From contig NC_089456.1 in assembly GCF_026210795.1 (NCBI RefSeq), forward strand, positions 1,056,501-1,120,500: a stretch of 64,000 bases of DNA. Direction: 5' to 3'. Below the pieces are notes generated by a model. The model was not told where the DNA came from. It did not search any database and worked only from the letters and a program-made list of their open reading frames with translations. Position numbers and translations under genes: made by a program. The DNA comes from Rhizophagus irregularis. Taxonomy: Eukaryota; Glomeromycota; Glomeromycetes; Glomerales; Glomeraceae. Positions 46,201-58,569 of the stretch are shown here, one piece after another. The first letter of the stretch is position 1, and each line of letters begins with the position of its first letter.

Positions 46201-48805
46201 GGATTATTTGATTCAGTATAAAATGCGCCATAACGATTGGTTATAACGAGAGGGATTTTGTCCAAGGAAAGTTGGAGGCGATATGGATTAACCAGAGTTT
46301 GCTTAATTAAGTACAGTGAGTAAGGGATCAATGTAAATCATCCATAGTAATGGTGAAATAATTTTCTTCATCCGTTTCTTCCCATTCCTCGGAGTGGTAG
46401 TTTAAAATTCGAACAAGATCCTTTTCGGGATATCTGCAAATTTATTTGTCTTTGTTTTGTATTCGCCTTGGTTGCCGATGCGAACTTTGTATGAGTGGGT
46501 GGATAAATATCCTGTTAGTTCCTACTACCAGATGGAGACATTAAAAATGTAAAATTATTCTATCCTAAATTTGCTGCCTTTTGATATAATTCAACCACCT
46601 CCTTTTTTAATTTTTAATATTAAAATTAAATATATTAATTTCCCTTTCTTTAATATATATGTATATATGTATATGTTATATGTATATATTTATGTGTATA
46701 TAAAAATAAAATCTATATTTAATATTATTAAATCAGTATGTGATTTTCATATGTCTGCCCGTATAGTTTGAAACCCCTTCAGTATAGGTCTGTCACTCAA
46801 ATAAATTATGTATCGGTATAATACTATCTTTACTCATATCATAAACCCATTTGTCCATAATTCTATATTACATGATTTTATGTCGTCATCTAACTTGGCA
46901 GTCTTATGATCTAAACTTTATCATGTTATTTAAATATAATTCATTGTTAAAAATGCGAAATAATAATTTAAAAATAAAATAATTATATTGTGGAGGTGGT
47001 GAATGCTTCTGGAAACAAGTAAGGGTAATTTAAAATAATTATTTGTAATATTTTGTAATTTTATATACTGTATATAATTTATAATTTATAATCAGTTATG
47101 GAAATAATTTTTTTTTTTCTTTAATTTAGCTTTGTAGTAGTGGATAATGGAGTGATATAATCATTTCCTAAGCAGTGTGAGTGAAGAAATTAGAAGTAAT
47201 TTGATGGTTTACAGAAGACAGAAATGTATAATAAATATATCTAAGGATTGTTTGTTAATAATTGTAAGGTAAGCATTATAATTTTGGCAGTGTAATAAAA
47301 TGTATAAATTTTGAAAATGTATATGTTTAAGGTATTATATATCCTTAATAAAAAAAAAAAATATTATATATATAATAAATAAATGTATATTGAGTATATT
47401 AATGTGTATAAATTTTTATGACCAATCGGTCGTATGAAAGGGAAGTGTTTTTGATAATGAATGCTATTCCATATCGTAGAACTTTCGTGGAAGTATTGTA
47501 TATTGTATGGTTTTGTTAAATATAGGGCGGGCGAAGAATTGTAACTTGATTTTGTACGATAGCTCTTTCTTCCTCAGAAATAATTTAAAAAGTGAATCCT
47601 TCACTTTTTATTTTTAATATTAACCCATTTAGTCACGTGGAATTTCCAGGGAGAGAATCGTAAGAAATATGTATCAGATAGTACGTAAAATATGAAAATA
47701 TGTAAAAATATATTAAATATGTAAAAAATATGTAAAATATGTTAAATATGTTTAAATATGTTAATATGTAAATTATGTTAAATATGTAAAAAATTCGTCA
47801 AATATGTAAATTTTCATAATTTCTATCTTGATCTCTATTTACTTAATTATTTTAAAAAAAGAAAAAGTTTTGAATAAGAATTTTTTTTTTATTGTTGAAT
47901 ATATAGGATATATAGGGAAAGAAAAATAGCTTTTTTTTTAAAAAAGTGAAATAATTTTTTTTTTTAAAGTTTTAAAGGTGGTTGAATGATTTTTTTTTTA
48001 AAGTAAAAAGGTGGTTGAATGATTTTCTTTTTTTTTCCGATTTTTTTTTTATAAAATAAATAATATATATATATAATAAATTATGAAGAAATAATTCAAT
48101 AATTCATGTAAAATTTTTATCTTCAAATTTTCTTTTATAATAAAGTTTAATGGTTAATATATATATATTATAAGAGGAGAGATTTTTTTTAAAAAAAATT
48201 TTTTATTCTTTTTTTTTTGATTGAATATATGATTTTTTTTTCAAGATATATATTATTATTGTTAATGTCTTTTTATTTATAAAAAAAAGAAAATATTATT
48301 ATGAAAAATATTATCATTATTATCGTTATTATTATGTATCAGGATATTATTTATAGGATTTATTATATATTTTATTAATTTTATTTATAAGAAGAGTAGA
48401 AAAGAATAGACGAAAAAAAAAATAAAAAAATAATCGAAATTGAAGAATATATATGCAGATACAATAGATATGCAAATAAAGTATTAATAACTTGTAAAAA
48501 TGACTCAGTGAATCTTACGTATCAAAAGAAAATCAATATTGCGTAATATAGAACAATTTTTTTTAGATCTATTATCTGATATTACAATTACAACAATAAC
48601 ACCATTGTTATAGCCAATACACAAGATCACAGGTTTTCACGTGTTGAAATTATTTATATTATTTTTATTAATTTTATCTATTCCATTAAAGATAATAAAT
48701 AATTTTTATATAAAAAAAAAAAATTCTTCAACTTATTCATCTTCTATTCAAAATATAAATAAATAAATAAATAAATTTCATGAAATTTCTTCAAACTTAT
48801 CTATT
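46201..48805. other. Intergenic, low-complexity rich
   Basis: No gene recognised. It contains TATG/TATA runs (46645-46700), an irregular AATATGTTA-type short repeat (47685-47810) and a direct repeat AGGTGGTTGAATGATTTT (about 47977 and 48009). Long T runs also occur. Confidence 0.5.
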
Positions 48806-50902
48806 CTATGGTATTTCAGTAACTTCCACTTCATCAATTTCTCCTTCCTTTTTTACTGACTTTTCCAATTCTACAATTTCCTTAATACCTTCTTTTTCTT
48901 CTAACCGTTTCATATTATTAGCTTTAGAATGTGTTCTTCCATATGAAAAATAAATCACTAATCCAATAGCCATCCAAACAAACAATCTTTCAATACTAGA
49001 TACAGTTGCTGTGGCTAATAATAATAAAGATAATGCTGCTCCTAAAATAGGCACAATGAAAGGTCCTCCTGGTACTTTGAACTTTCTTGGAGCGTCTGGC
49101 GCTGTTAACCGCAATATCATTACACTTATATTTACTAAAAAGAATGCTAATAATGTACCAACTGATGTTAAGTTTGCCAAGACGTCTATGGGAAGTACTG
49201 CTGATGCTACTGCGCAAATCACGCCAGTGATAGCCGTTGTTACGTAGGGTGTTTTAAATTTGGGATGAACTTTAGAAGCTGTTTTCGGAAGGAACAATCC
49301 GTCTCTGAAAAAAAAAATAAAAATAAATTGATTATTTTTTTTTTGAGAAATATTGAGTTAAATAATATTAACATAAATCGACTGTAAACTTACTGTGCCA
49401 TTGAATAAAAAATACGTGGTTGTCCCATAAGAGATACAAGCATTACAGACGTTAATCCAGCAATAGCTCCGAGGTTTACAATAATTTCGAGCCATTTCAT
49501 ATTAATCGATTGAACTGCAACTGCTATTGGAGCTGCACTGTTTAACTGACGATAAGGAACTATTCCTGTTAAAACAACACTTAATACAACAAAAAAATAA
49601 AAAAAAAATTAATAAAAAAAAATTTACATTTCAATATCATCAAAGAAATTATAAAATATTTACCAAACTGCAATATATAAAATGGTGCAAATTCCTAGAC
49701 TTCCAATAATTCCAATAGGTAAATCTCTTTGAGGATTTTTAGCTTCTTGAGCGGTAGTGGAGACTGCATCAAACCCAATGTAAGCGAAAAATACTTCACT
49801 AGCTCCCGCAAAAATTCCTGTTACACCAAATGCTGAAAAGGTTCCTTCATTTGGTGGCACAAAGGGTTTATAATTTTCCGGATTTATCTTTGTACCAGCA
49901 GCTATAACAAATATTACTATGACAAAAATTTTAATGCCCACGATTACTGTATTTACTGTAGCAGATTCTTTTACACCGATAATGAGTATAACGGTTAAAA
50001 GTAATATTATTAGAAATGCTGGTAAATTAAAATATGCGCCAGGTACAGTTGAGAAGGATCCAGTTGTTTCATCAAACGTAAACGGAGCATTTGTCCATGA
50101 ACTTGAAAGTTCGATACCGAACGTGTCATTAAAGAAATGAACAAAATATGCCGACCAGCCTAGAATTATTCAAAAGGACATGAATGAATATTTAAATGTG
50201 GCACAAATAATTTTGTAACAAGAGCAAATTGCAACTTACCCACTGCTACGGCTGCCGCAGCTATTTATATTCAAATACAAAAAAAAAAAAAAAAAAAAAA
50301 TATAATTAAAATAAATTAAATTAAAAAAAAAACGGTTTTAAAGAATGTTATTCTTAGAAGTTTTACTCACCGACTAAATATTCTAATATAAGATCCCATC
50401 CTATAATCCAACCCATGAGCTCACCCATTGTTGCGTAAGAATATGTATATGCAGATCCGGCAACTGGGATCATGGTAGAAAGTTCGGAATATGACAAAGC
50501 TGCAAAACTTGATGCTATTCCAGAAATGATGAAAGAAATTACGATGGCCGGTCCTGATTTTGTTGCTGCAGCTTGACCTAATATTATTTATCAAATTTAT
50601 CGATTTATTAATAAATTATCCAAAAAAAATAAAATAAAATAAAATAAAATAATCGAATAATTTCACTAATTACCTGTAAGTACAAATATACCCGAACCAA
50701 TAACATTTCCTATTCCAAGCATAATAAAATCCAGCCAATTAAGAGACCTTTTTAATTTCGAAGCTTCTTGATCTTCTTCAAGACTACTCAGAGATTTTGT
50801 TGTAAATAATTTTCTGATAAAATATTTCCATTTTGACTCTCCATCTTGTCTTGGAGAACCAGAAGTATAAAATGCATATCCACTTAATGCACTTGAGGAC
50901 AT
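48806..50902 (-). CDS. Cationic amino-acid transporter (APC superfamily, CAT-like), 545 aa
   Basis: Exons 50902-50674, 50577-50371, 50260-50240, 50159-49664, 49579-49394 and 49304-48806 total 1,638 nt with all phases consistent. Start is the ATG at 50902. After a cytosolic N-terminus comes the APC signature LNWLDFIMLGIGNVIGSGIF, then GSAYTYSYATMGELMGWIIGW, FFAYIGFDAVSTTAQEAKNP, SVMLVSLMGQPRIFYSMAQDG, HPKFKTPYVTT and RKFKVPGGPFIVPILGA. About 12-14 membrane spans and a charged Glu/Lys C-tail follow. The layout fits SLC7/CAT importers of basic amino acids across the plasma or vacuolar membrane; substrate is inferred from family only. Exon 3 is only 21 nt long and lies inside the loop and helix after EYLVG. 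Confidence 0.92.
50240..50260 (-). other. 21-nt microexon of the transporter gene
   Basis: Between an AAATAG acceptor and a GTAAGT donor lie exactly 21 bases. They supply AAAVAVG between EYLV(G) and WSAYFV. The flanking exons end and begin in the phase that needs it. Skipping it would keep frame but delete seven residues of a membrane helix. Confidence 0.85.
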
Positions 50903-51499
50903 TTTCAAAGATTTAATTTTATTTGAAGGCTTTTAGAAAAAATAAATTTTTATCATGAAGGAATCATGAAGAAGAAAAAAAAAAAGGAAATTGATTTATT
51001 TATAACGAAATATGAGAAATATGAAAATGTGAGCTTATCAATTACTGCAATTACTGATTATCAACGATTCTCAGGGGTAATAAGTTTCTTACCTTTTTTT
51101 AGAACTCTTAAGAATAATTAGGAAATTCCCTTATCGGGGCTTCCATGATCAACAAAATATTCTTTTTTTGTAAAATAGTTTTCGATGATTAGTCTAGTCG
51201 AAGCTGGGTTTGAGATATCATTTTATTTTTATTTTTTATTTTAATTATTAATTAAATAATATTATAAATAGAGAAAATAAATACAAGATTATCACGTATT
51301 AACCAAATTTCTTAAATATATTTTAATAAAATCAATTAAAAAGATATGTTAAATTATTAGAATGATCAGTTGTATCGACAGTCGATGATTACCGAATGCC
51401 ATTTAAACCATGCGAAAATTATATTAATCTGAATAAATTGTATGTCACCTGAGCACCTAAGATCAACAGATGCCAATTTTGAATGTAGTATAGTTTATA

Positions 51500-52200
51500 T
51501 CGCTTATAGTAACACTAAGAATGCATATCGCGTCTTATGATAACACCTTTACACCTTCGATTGAAGATATTCGTTGTAAATCACATTGTGTATATTGTGT
51601 AGGCCGATTGATGCAATGAAATTTTTGAGTCCAACCGGAATAGTCTATTTTCGGGATTTGATTCTCAAGTTAGCCAAGATCTTCTATCTATCAAAGTTAA
51701 TCAATACCTAGATGAGAAAATAACGGCCGACGGTAAATTGATGATCAGCTTCGTATCTCTGCATTCATTCTTTATTTGCCCTTAAATATATACGTCTTTA
51801 GAAATTGGCTACCAATTTTTAGGCAAACTTTGGCTACAAATATCATGCTACCTCTTTATAGAGATTTACATAACCTTAAACCCGAAACCTGCAGGATTGA
51901 ATCATAGATGTCCAAGAAAAAAAAATTGAGTCTTTTGATACACTTTTGGTGAAAATGTTCGTTGCATATCGCGTTATGATGCCTGTTGGAATAGTTTATC
52001 CTCGGGAAATAATCCTCAAAGTGGCCAAGATCTACTATCAATACCTATTAAAGATGATAAGAAGGTATGAACAGCCGAAACTAATAAGTGGATGATCAGC
52101 TTCGTATCTTTGCGTTAAAGTTTGATTAATTATGAGAAAATATTCTCACTCACAAAATTAAAAAACGTCTTCGGTAATTGGCCATCAACTTCTCGAAGTC
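51500..52200. repeat. Diverged tandem duplication, about 330-bp units
   Basis: Two successive blocks share an ordered series of phrases: GCATATCGCGT, GGAATAGT(C/T)TAT, TTTCGGGA/CCTCGGGA, GCCAAGATCT, GATGATCAGCTTCGTATCT and TTGGC(T/C)A(C/T)CAA. Many indels separate them, so the duplication is old. No coding frame is preserved. Confidence 0.6.
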
Positions 52201-53101
52201 ATTCATCATTAAGGTGTACATTGTCTTATTCCCATTGTTACAATTTCCATAATCATAAAATATTTGTGATCCCAAAATAGACTATCAACTTAAGAAACTA
52301 TAAAAATTATTAATTTTCTCAGCGGAAAAACTAAAACCCTTAATGAAAAGAAGTAATTTTATCTTATCTATCTCCTTAAACTAGCCTTCTATTCAAAAGT
52401 ATTTTTCCGTTTTTGATTTTTTCTTAATAAGCGTTATTGTTTCATTAGATTTAACGTAACATTCGCCAAAGATTCTGAAACATGTAATAGGATTAATTAC
52501 TGTAACTTTTGTAAGAATAGTTGGTAGAGAACATTCCTTGAACTAAGAAACTTTTACTTTTAAAAAACGAAATTTTTCTTAAAAAAAGCTTTTTCGGATT
52601 TATATAATAGTGGAAAAAGTTGAAAGGGATCGATTATAATAAAAATAACCAAAAGTTGGAACAACCGGTCAAGACGGTGGTGGATATAATTCTGGTCGGG
52701 AATTATATAGTGCGGGCAAAAAAGCTAGGGATATGCAATTGCGGGCACGTTTCACGAGCTCGAAGGTTTAATTTCTTAATCTTTCTACAATAATATGTGA
52801 GTAGATAACAATTTACAGTCAAAAAAAATAAAATAAAATAAATTTGACTTAACAGGTTAATTAACCGGTTGAGGTTTTTTTTAGACGGTTTTAATCTCCA
52901 ATCGTGTCTACATTTTAACAATAAAGAAATTTTGGTTAATCCTTTCAATTAATATATTATTTGAAATGTGAATACAAATTAATGACATTCAAATTTATTA
53001 GATTAAGGTTGATATATTTCATATAAAGTCGCAGTCCTTTCTTACGTATAATGGAAAACTAATGTACTGTAGATATAATAAAATTAGGGTCCGTACAAAA
53101 T

Positions 53102-53199
53102 CGAATGTCAAAATCCGAGAAATCCCGAAAAATTGGCCAGCATTAAGCATAATGCTGGCCGGTTAGGGATTTTCGTACCATTCAGGATTTTGACATTCG
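53102..53199. repeat. Nested foldback element
   Basis: Outer arms CGAATGTCAAAATCC (53102-53116) and GGATTTTGACATTCG (53185-53199) are perfectly complementary. The inner arms GGCCAGCATTA (53135-53145) and TAATGCTGGCC (53150-53160) pair over a 4-base loop. The GTCAAAATCC/CCCGAAA vocabulary is shared with the elements at 42.4 and 63.2 kb. Confidence 0.8.
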
Positions 53200-54790
53200 T
53201 CGGGGATTTCGATAAAATTTTCACAATATAACGGATCTTCACTCAGTCCCGATTTTTGAACTTTACCGTAAACCGTTTAATGACTATAATTAATTTTATT
53301 TATGACGAAAATTTTTTTTTTTTTAGTATAATGAAAGATTTGCAAATAAATTGTATTATAAAGAATGAAATGACCTTTCCTATAATTCATTATGATGTTC
53401 TTACAGTAATGAAGACCTGATCGGCATGGATACCTACTTTAGAGCTGATTGCATATTTAATATTTATATAGTAAACTTTTTTTTTTTTTATGTCTGTACT
53501 TTTCCATTTACTGTAAGTGCGTTATTTTATATCATAACTAAATTTAATAATATTAATGGATCGCTTCACGTTATTACGTACAATATAGCTTTAAATGAAT
53601 ATTTAATATAAACCACTTTATTACAGTGATAAAATTGGAAGCACTATTGGAAGCACCTTTGAAAGGATTGGAAACATAATTTTCTAATAAAACCATTTGG
53701 ATTGGAAACTTTCAAGTTCAAACCAAATTTTTATATTATTGGAAACATAAATGCACATCACTAATTTATTACATGCATATATGAACCAATTTTTGGATTT
53801 CAAAGAAAAACTCGCATTTAGAACCGGTTTCACGGACAGTCATGGGCCAAAACCCGGGTTACTTTCGGATAATATTTCATGAATATTGACAAAGATTGGT
53901 TTTTTAATTTTTTTTGGGAATTGATTCGTTCAACCAATTTATTATTCATTTATTTTTTCTTTATTGTATCAAATAATAAAAATAATAATAAAGTGTTACA
54001 AATTGTAATTTGAAAAATTTTTTGTCGGGACAAATTGATTTTTATTATGAATAAATTGTTTCAATAAACAATGGACAAATAATATACTATATTTAATAAA
54101 ACTTTATTCCTTTGCCTTTATTCCTTTGCTTTATAAAAAAAATTTTTTTTTTGGAAAACTTTGTATAAAAAAATTTTTTTTTGGAAAATATTTTGTCAAT
54201 ATGTTATATATTAATTATTTATCGTACTGCTGCTGTACATATAGATTCAGATTGGTGATATTGAAATTCCAAAAGTAATTAAAGAAAAAAAAAAAGAGTA
54301 TAAATTCCTATTTTTAGTTATTGTTATTACATATCGGGAAATATAAAACCGCTTAAATCTGTCAATCTTTTCTTGTTATTTCTTGTATTACATTATTACA
54401 TGCATGTATTTACTTTGCGTTCAATTTTACATGAAATAAATATTTTTTTTTTTTTTTTGTCTTACAATAATTTATTATTTTTCTTTCAAAATTTGAAAAT
54501 CATGAGAGTACAAAAGTTTTGTTTACAGTACTTTTTACGGATAAAATACATCTTTTTTGACGCTCTCATAATATAACATCTTTTACATTATAATAATTTA
54601 TGAATTGTAACATATTATAATATTATTGTATGCATGATTTTATTTTATTTTAATATAGATATAATGAATAAATAATTTACAAAAAATATAAAATAAATAA
54701 AAATAATAAGTAAATAAAGAATAAAATGAAAAAAAAAATTAATTATATTACAAAAAGAAGAATTTTAAATTTTAGTGTTTTTTTTTTATG

Positions 54791-54845
54791 ATCAATCAAG
54801 TCAATCAAATCAATCAAATCAATCAAATCAATCAAATCAATCAAA
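54791..54845. repeat. 9-bp tandem repeat at the end of kinase gene 1
   Basis: TCAATCAAA-type units are repeated about six times. The last unit overlaps the minus-strand stop codon of the kinase-like gene (TGA at 54843-54841), so the repeat starts its 3' untranslated region. Confidence 0.85.
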
Positions 54846-56430
54846 GATCAATAGTGATATCAGGTAAATTTAAATCTAATAATAAAAATTGGGAACTATT
54901 AATTGATTCATTAATACTTTCATAATTTGTTGTAGAACCATTTGTTGAATAATTACTTATATTCCTTCTATCTAATACATTTTGAAATTGTAATAATCTA
55001 CTAGTATAAATTGCTTCTTCACTTTTAACGGCCATAATTCTCTTTTCCTCAATTACATCAATAAGCTTATCAGCACTTAAAAATGAATTTCTAATTTGAT
55101 AGACTTCAGAATCATCCATGTTCATAAGGGACCACCAATGATTGAAAATATATAATAATTGTTTGGCAGTAGGACGCATAGAAGGATCAGCACAACAACA
55201 ATGTTTTGCTAATTCACCATAAACTTTTGGAGTTCCTTCAGCTAATTCCGGTCGTAATCCTTGACAAATTTCTAAAGCTAATTTATCATCATGTGGACGA
55301 TGTGAGAAAGGTGGTATTCCGGTTAATATTTCGAACATTAATATTCCAATACTATAAATATCTGATCTCTTTGATGCTCCTTTTCCTAAAATTACTTCAG
55401 GAGCTAAATAAGGTAAAACTCCATAAACATTTGTTATAAAATTTTCAGCATCATGAAATGATGAACTTGCAGGATAATTTAATCCAGTATCTGATAAAGC
55501 TGAAGTGGTCTCTCTTGCTAAATCACCAATTTGCAAAACATTTCCTGAATGTATATTCCCATGTACAATTCCCGCTTTATGTAATGTAAGCAAATTTGAT
55601 ATAATATCACAAAGCCACCAGATTTTTTCAGTCCAACGAAATGAAGAAAAATGACGGTGTAATAATAAATGTAATGAACCATGTTCAGCGTATTCAGTTA
55701 CTAATATATATTCACCGGTAGATGGATCTAATGATATTCCATAAAATTTAAGAAGTTGTTGCATTCTTTTGCGTGATTGAATTAGACTCGATTTATAATA
55801 AATCTTTAACTGAATAAAAAATCGAGGGAAATTAATAATAGTTTATACATAATAACAACATAATATCTAATATATCTTACCCGTTTTAAGTATTCATCAG
55901 ATATTTCTTGAGAATTCTTTATACATTTTAAAGTAACTTTAATCGGACTTGTGCGCATATGTTCCTGCATTTTATTATTTCTTCCTTTTTTACCTTCAAG
56001 TTTATTTTTTCTCCTAATTATAATAATATTTAATATTACATTTCGTAATAATAATATATAAAAAAATAAAAAAAAATAAAAATTTTTTTTATTACCTTCC
56101 TTGAATCCAAGTAGCTCGATAGACAACACCGAAACCACCTTCACCGATTTTGTGTATATCACGAAAATTATCAAAAGGAATCCATTCTAAGAAAGGGTCA
56201 GTCCAAGAAGTAGATTTTGATTGAGTGCGACGAATCAATTTATCAAGATCCCGAAGTCCAGTGTTAACACTTTTCATAGTACATTTTTTACACCATCCAT
56301 CGATATCCAGATATCTTTGAATATGTTTACAAGGAAACGAAGGTTGATTAGAGGAAGAACCTGGAAGGTTTTGTGGGATCGGAATGTTTATGTGACGTGA
56401 ATTATTAATTGATGACAATGAGGTTCCCAT
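54841..56430 (-). CDS. TKL-type kinase-like protein, probable pseudokinase, 478 aa
   Basis: Exons 56430-56096, 56013-55881 and 55809-54841 join to 479 codons. N-terminus: Cys cluster FPCKH...DGWCKKC (about 33-49), a degenerate form of the Cys-pair module common in kinases of AM fungi. The kinase domain has the glycine loop KIGEGGFGVVYRATW (about 95), the beta-3 Lys in VTLKCI, APE in PYLAPEVI, and DIYSIGILMFEILTGIPPF. The HRD catalytic motif reads HGN (239-241), so Asp is replaced by Asn, and DFG reads DTG (about 263). A long insert lies between the DFG position and APE. Phosphotransfer is therefore doubtful; a scaffold role is inference. It is divergent to the next kinase-like gene with 2.1 kb between start codons. 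Confidence 0.88.
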
Positions 56431-56493
56431 CTTTTCGAGTAAAATAATTTTTTTTTAGTCTACAAGTGGAACTCGATCGAAATTCCTAATGGT

Positions 56494-56508
56494 ATTTATA
56501 TATATATG
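56494..56508 (-). promoter_or_regulatory. TATA-like box of kinase gene 1
   Basis: TATTTATATATATATG on the plus strand lies about 70 bases upstream of the minus-strand ATG. Weak evidence because TA runs abound here. Confidence 0.3.
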
Positions 56509-56519
56509 TCGAGAAAAAA

Positions 56520-58569
56520 AAAAAAATATACATATATTTTTTAATATAATGTAAATATATATATATAAGAGTATTGTTAATTTTAAATTATTTATTAATT
56601 TAATTTATAATCTAATTTAAAAAGATAAATAAAATTTTAATCAAATCCAGTTAATTTTAATTTAATTTTTTTTTTTTTTTACTAAAAATTGTCACAATGG
56701 ACCTTTTTTTTACAAGGGCATAAATATATATGTATACATATACATATACGTGTTTATAATATACGTGTTTATATATACAATATACTTTATATGTATTATG
56801 TATATATAATATATATTATGTAAATATATATATTATGTATATTATATATATTATGTGTATATATATATATATTGGGAAGATCCAATCATTTTAACGTTAG
56901 AAAGTACATAAAAATAATAATATATCTTACATTTAAAGAAATCAAATTACGATTTTTTAAAAAAAGAAATATTTGAAATCAAAGAAAATCAAGAGAAACA
57001 TTTATTGATTTCTTTTTTTATTTTTTTTAGTTAAAAAACAAAAAACAAAAAAAATAAAAAAAAAACTTTAAAGTTTTGAATCCTGATTTATATATAATAA
57101 AAATTTTTTTTTTTAAATAATGAGACGAAAATTTTTTTTTTTATAACAATTTTTTGTTTAAAACTGCGAAAATTTTTATTTTATATGAAGACAATAGTAA
57201 AGATCAACGATATTTTTTTTTTGAACAATAAAAAAAATCATTTTAACTAATAATAGATAAAATTATGATAATCATGTTACAATATTTCTAACAAGTTTTT
57301 TTTGTACGATACAAATTTTTTATTAAGTTTATCCATAAAAATCATTTATTCGGGTAACATAATAAAAAAGCCTTAAAAAAATATTTTGATAGACAATAGG
57401 ATTTCATAAATTAGGGTATAATGTTTAGAAAAAAGAAAAAAAATATTAAAAATATTTTGAATGACAAAAATAAAAATAAATATTTATATATTCATGCATT
57501 ATGCATATTATCCTCAATGAGCTACAAATCAAATCACGGGAAACTCCCTAAATTAGCTACACAAGGATGTAAATATATTTTAGGACAGCAAATTAAAGTC
57601 ATTATGCCATACAACAAAATTTTGTTTACTTATTTGTCGATCAAACGAAAAAGGATTATTGTTATTTTTTAATATTGTTGTTTAAGGATATTTATTGTAT
57701 AATAATTTTTTATTTTGTGGAGAAGTTTTTGAAACAAGAGGATTTTTTTTTTTAGGGTTTTAAAAAATATTAAAAGGAACAATATATATGATGTCAGAAC
57801 TAAGGATTAAGGAGTCTCAATGATTATACGCAAAAGTGACAAAAGTGACGCAATGAAAAGATAAGTGTATCATTTGTTTCACTTTTTATTATTATAATTT
57901 ATAACTTATGATTTATGATATTCTTAACTTGAAACTGTATAAAAAGTTGAACCTTTATTATTATTTCAAGGAAAGATATAGTGAAAAAGGAGCGGATGTA
58001 CAATTAACAAGTTTTGAGTGGAGTGGTGAAATCAGATGATAAAAATAAGCAAAAAATTATAATATTATAAATAATGATCATTTAAACCTTTTATATGTTA
58101 CACACCGCTAAATCGCGCACTTCTTACCACTTAAATCTCTCTTTATAAAAGATTATACCATGACAACAAACTGTAAATGATATTAATATGGTAATATTCG
58201 AAAAATCTCCCTTGACATAAGTAATCATCCCAACCATTTAAAAAAAATAAATAATAACCAATATGTTTATTTTACGTTCTAATATCACCAAATTCCGATA
58301 AAATCACATGTAAATTTATATAATGATAAAATATATATACACTATATGTATTATTATAATAAATATGATTTTCCCCTTATATTCTGAATTTCTGTAATAG
58401 AACATTTTAAATGATGATTTTCAAATTTTAAAATTTTTATATGAAAGAGTGGCAAAATGATTGACATTTTTATGCTTATCTTATTATTAACCATATGATT
58501 TAGACCATCAGAATTATATATAAAACCATAAAAAAAAAAAAGAAAAAAAAAATTCATGGATTTTTAAAA
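56520..58569. other. Shared upstream region of the two kinase-like genes
   Basis: Very AT-rich, with TATA/TATG microsatellites (56730-56880) and long A/T runs. The frame at 57421-57672 has no family features. No other gene seen. Confidence 0.5.

Larger units (their letters stand above)
50910..54785. other. Long intergenic region
   Basis: No gene recognised. It contains a diverged direct duplication (51500-52200), a foldback (53102-53199) and a local duplication of a T-run/GGAAAA phrase (54135-54195). The small frames at 52703, 53426 and 54373 have no family features. Confidence 0.5.

Noticed and set aside
57421-57672. 83-codon plus-strand frame between the kinase genes
   Set aside because: Basic, low-complexity start and no recognisable domain; length is expected by chance in this sequence.
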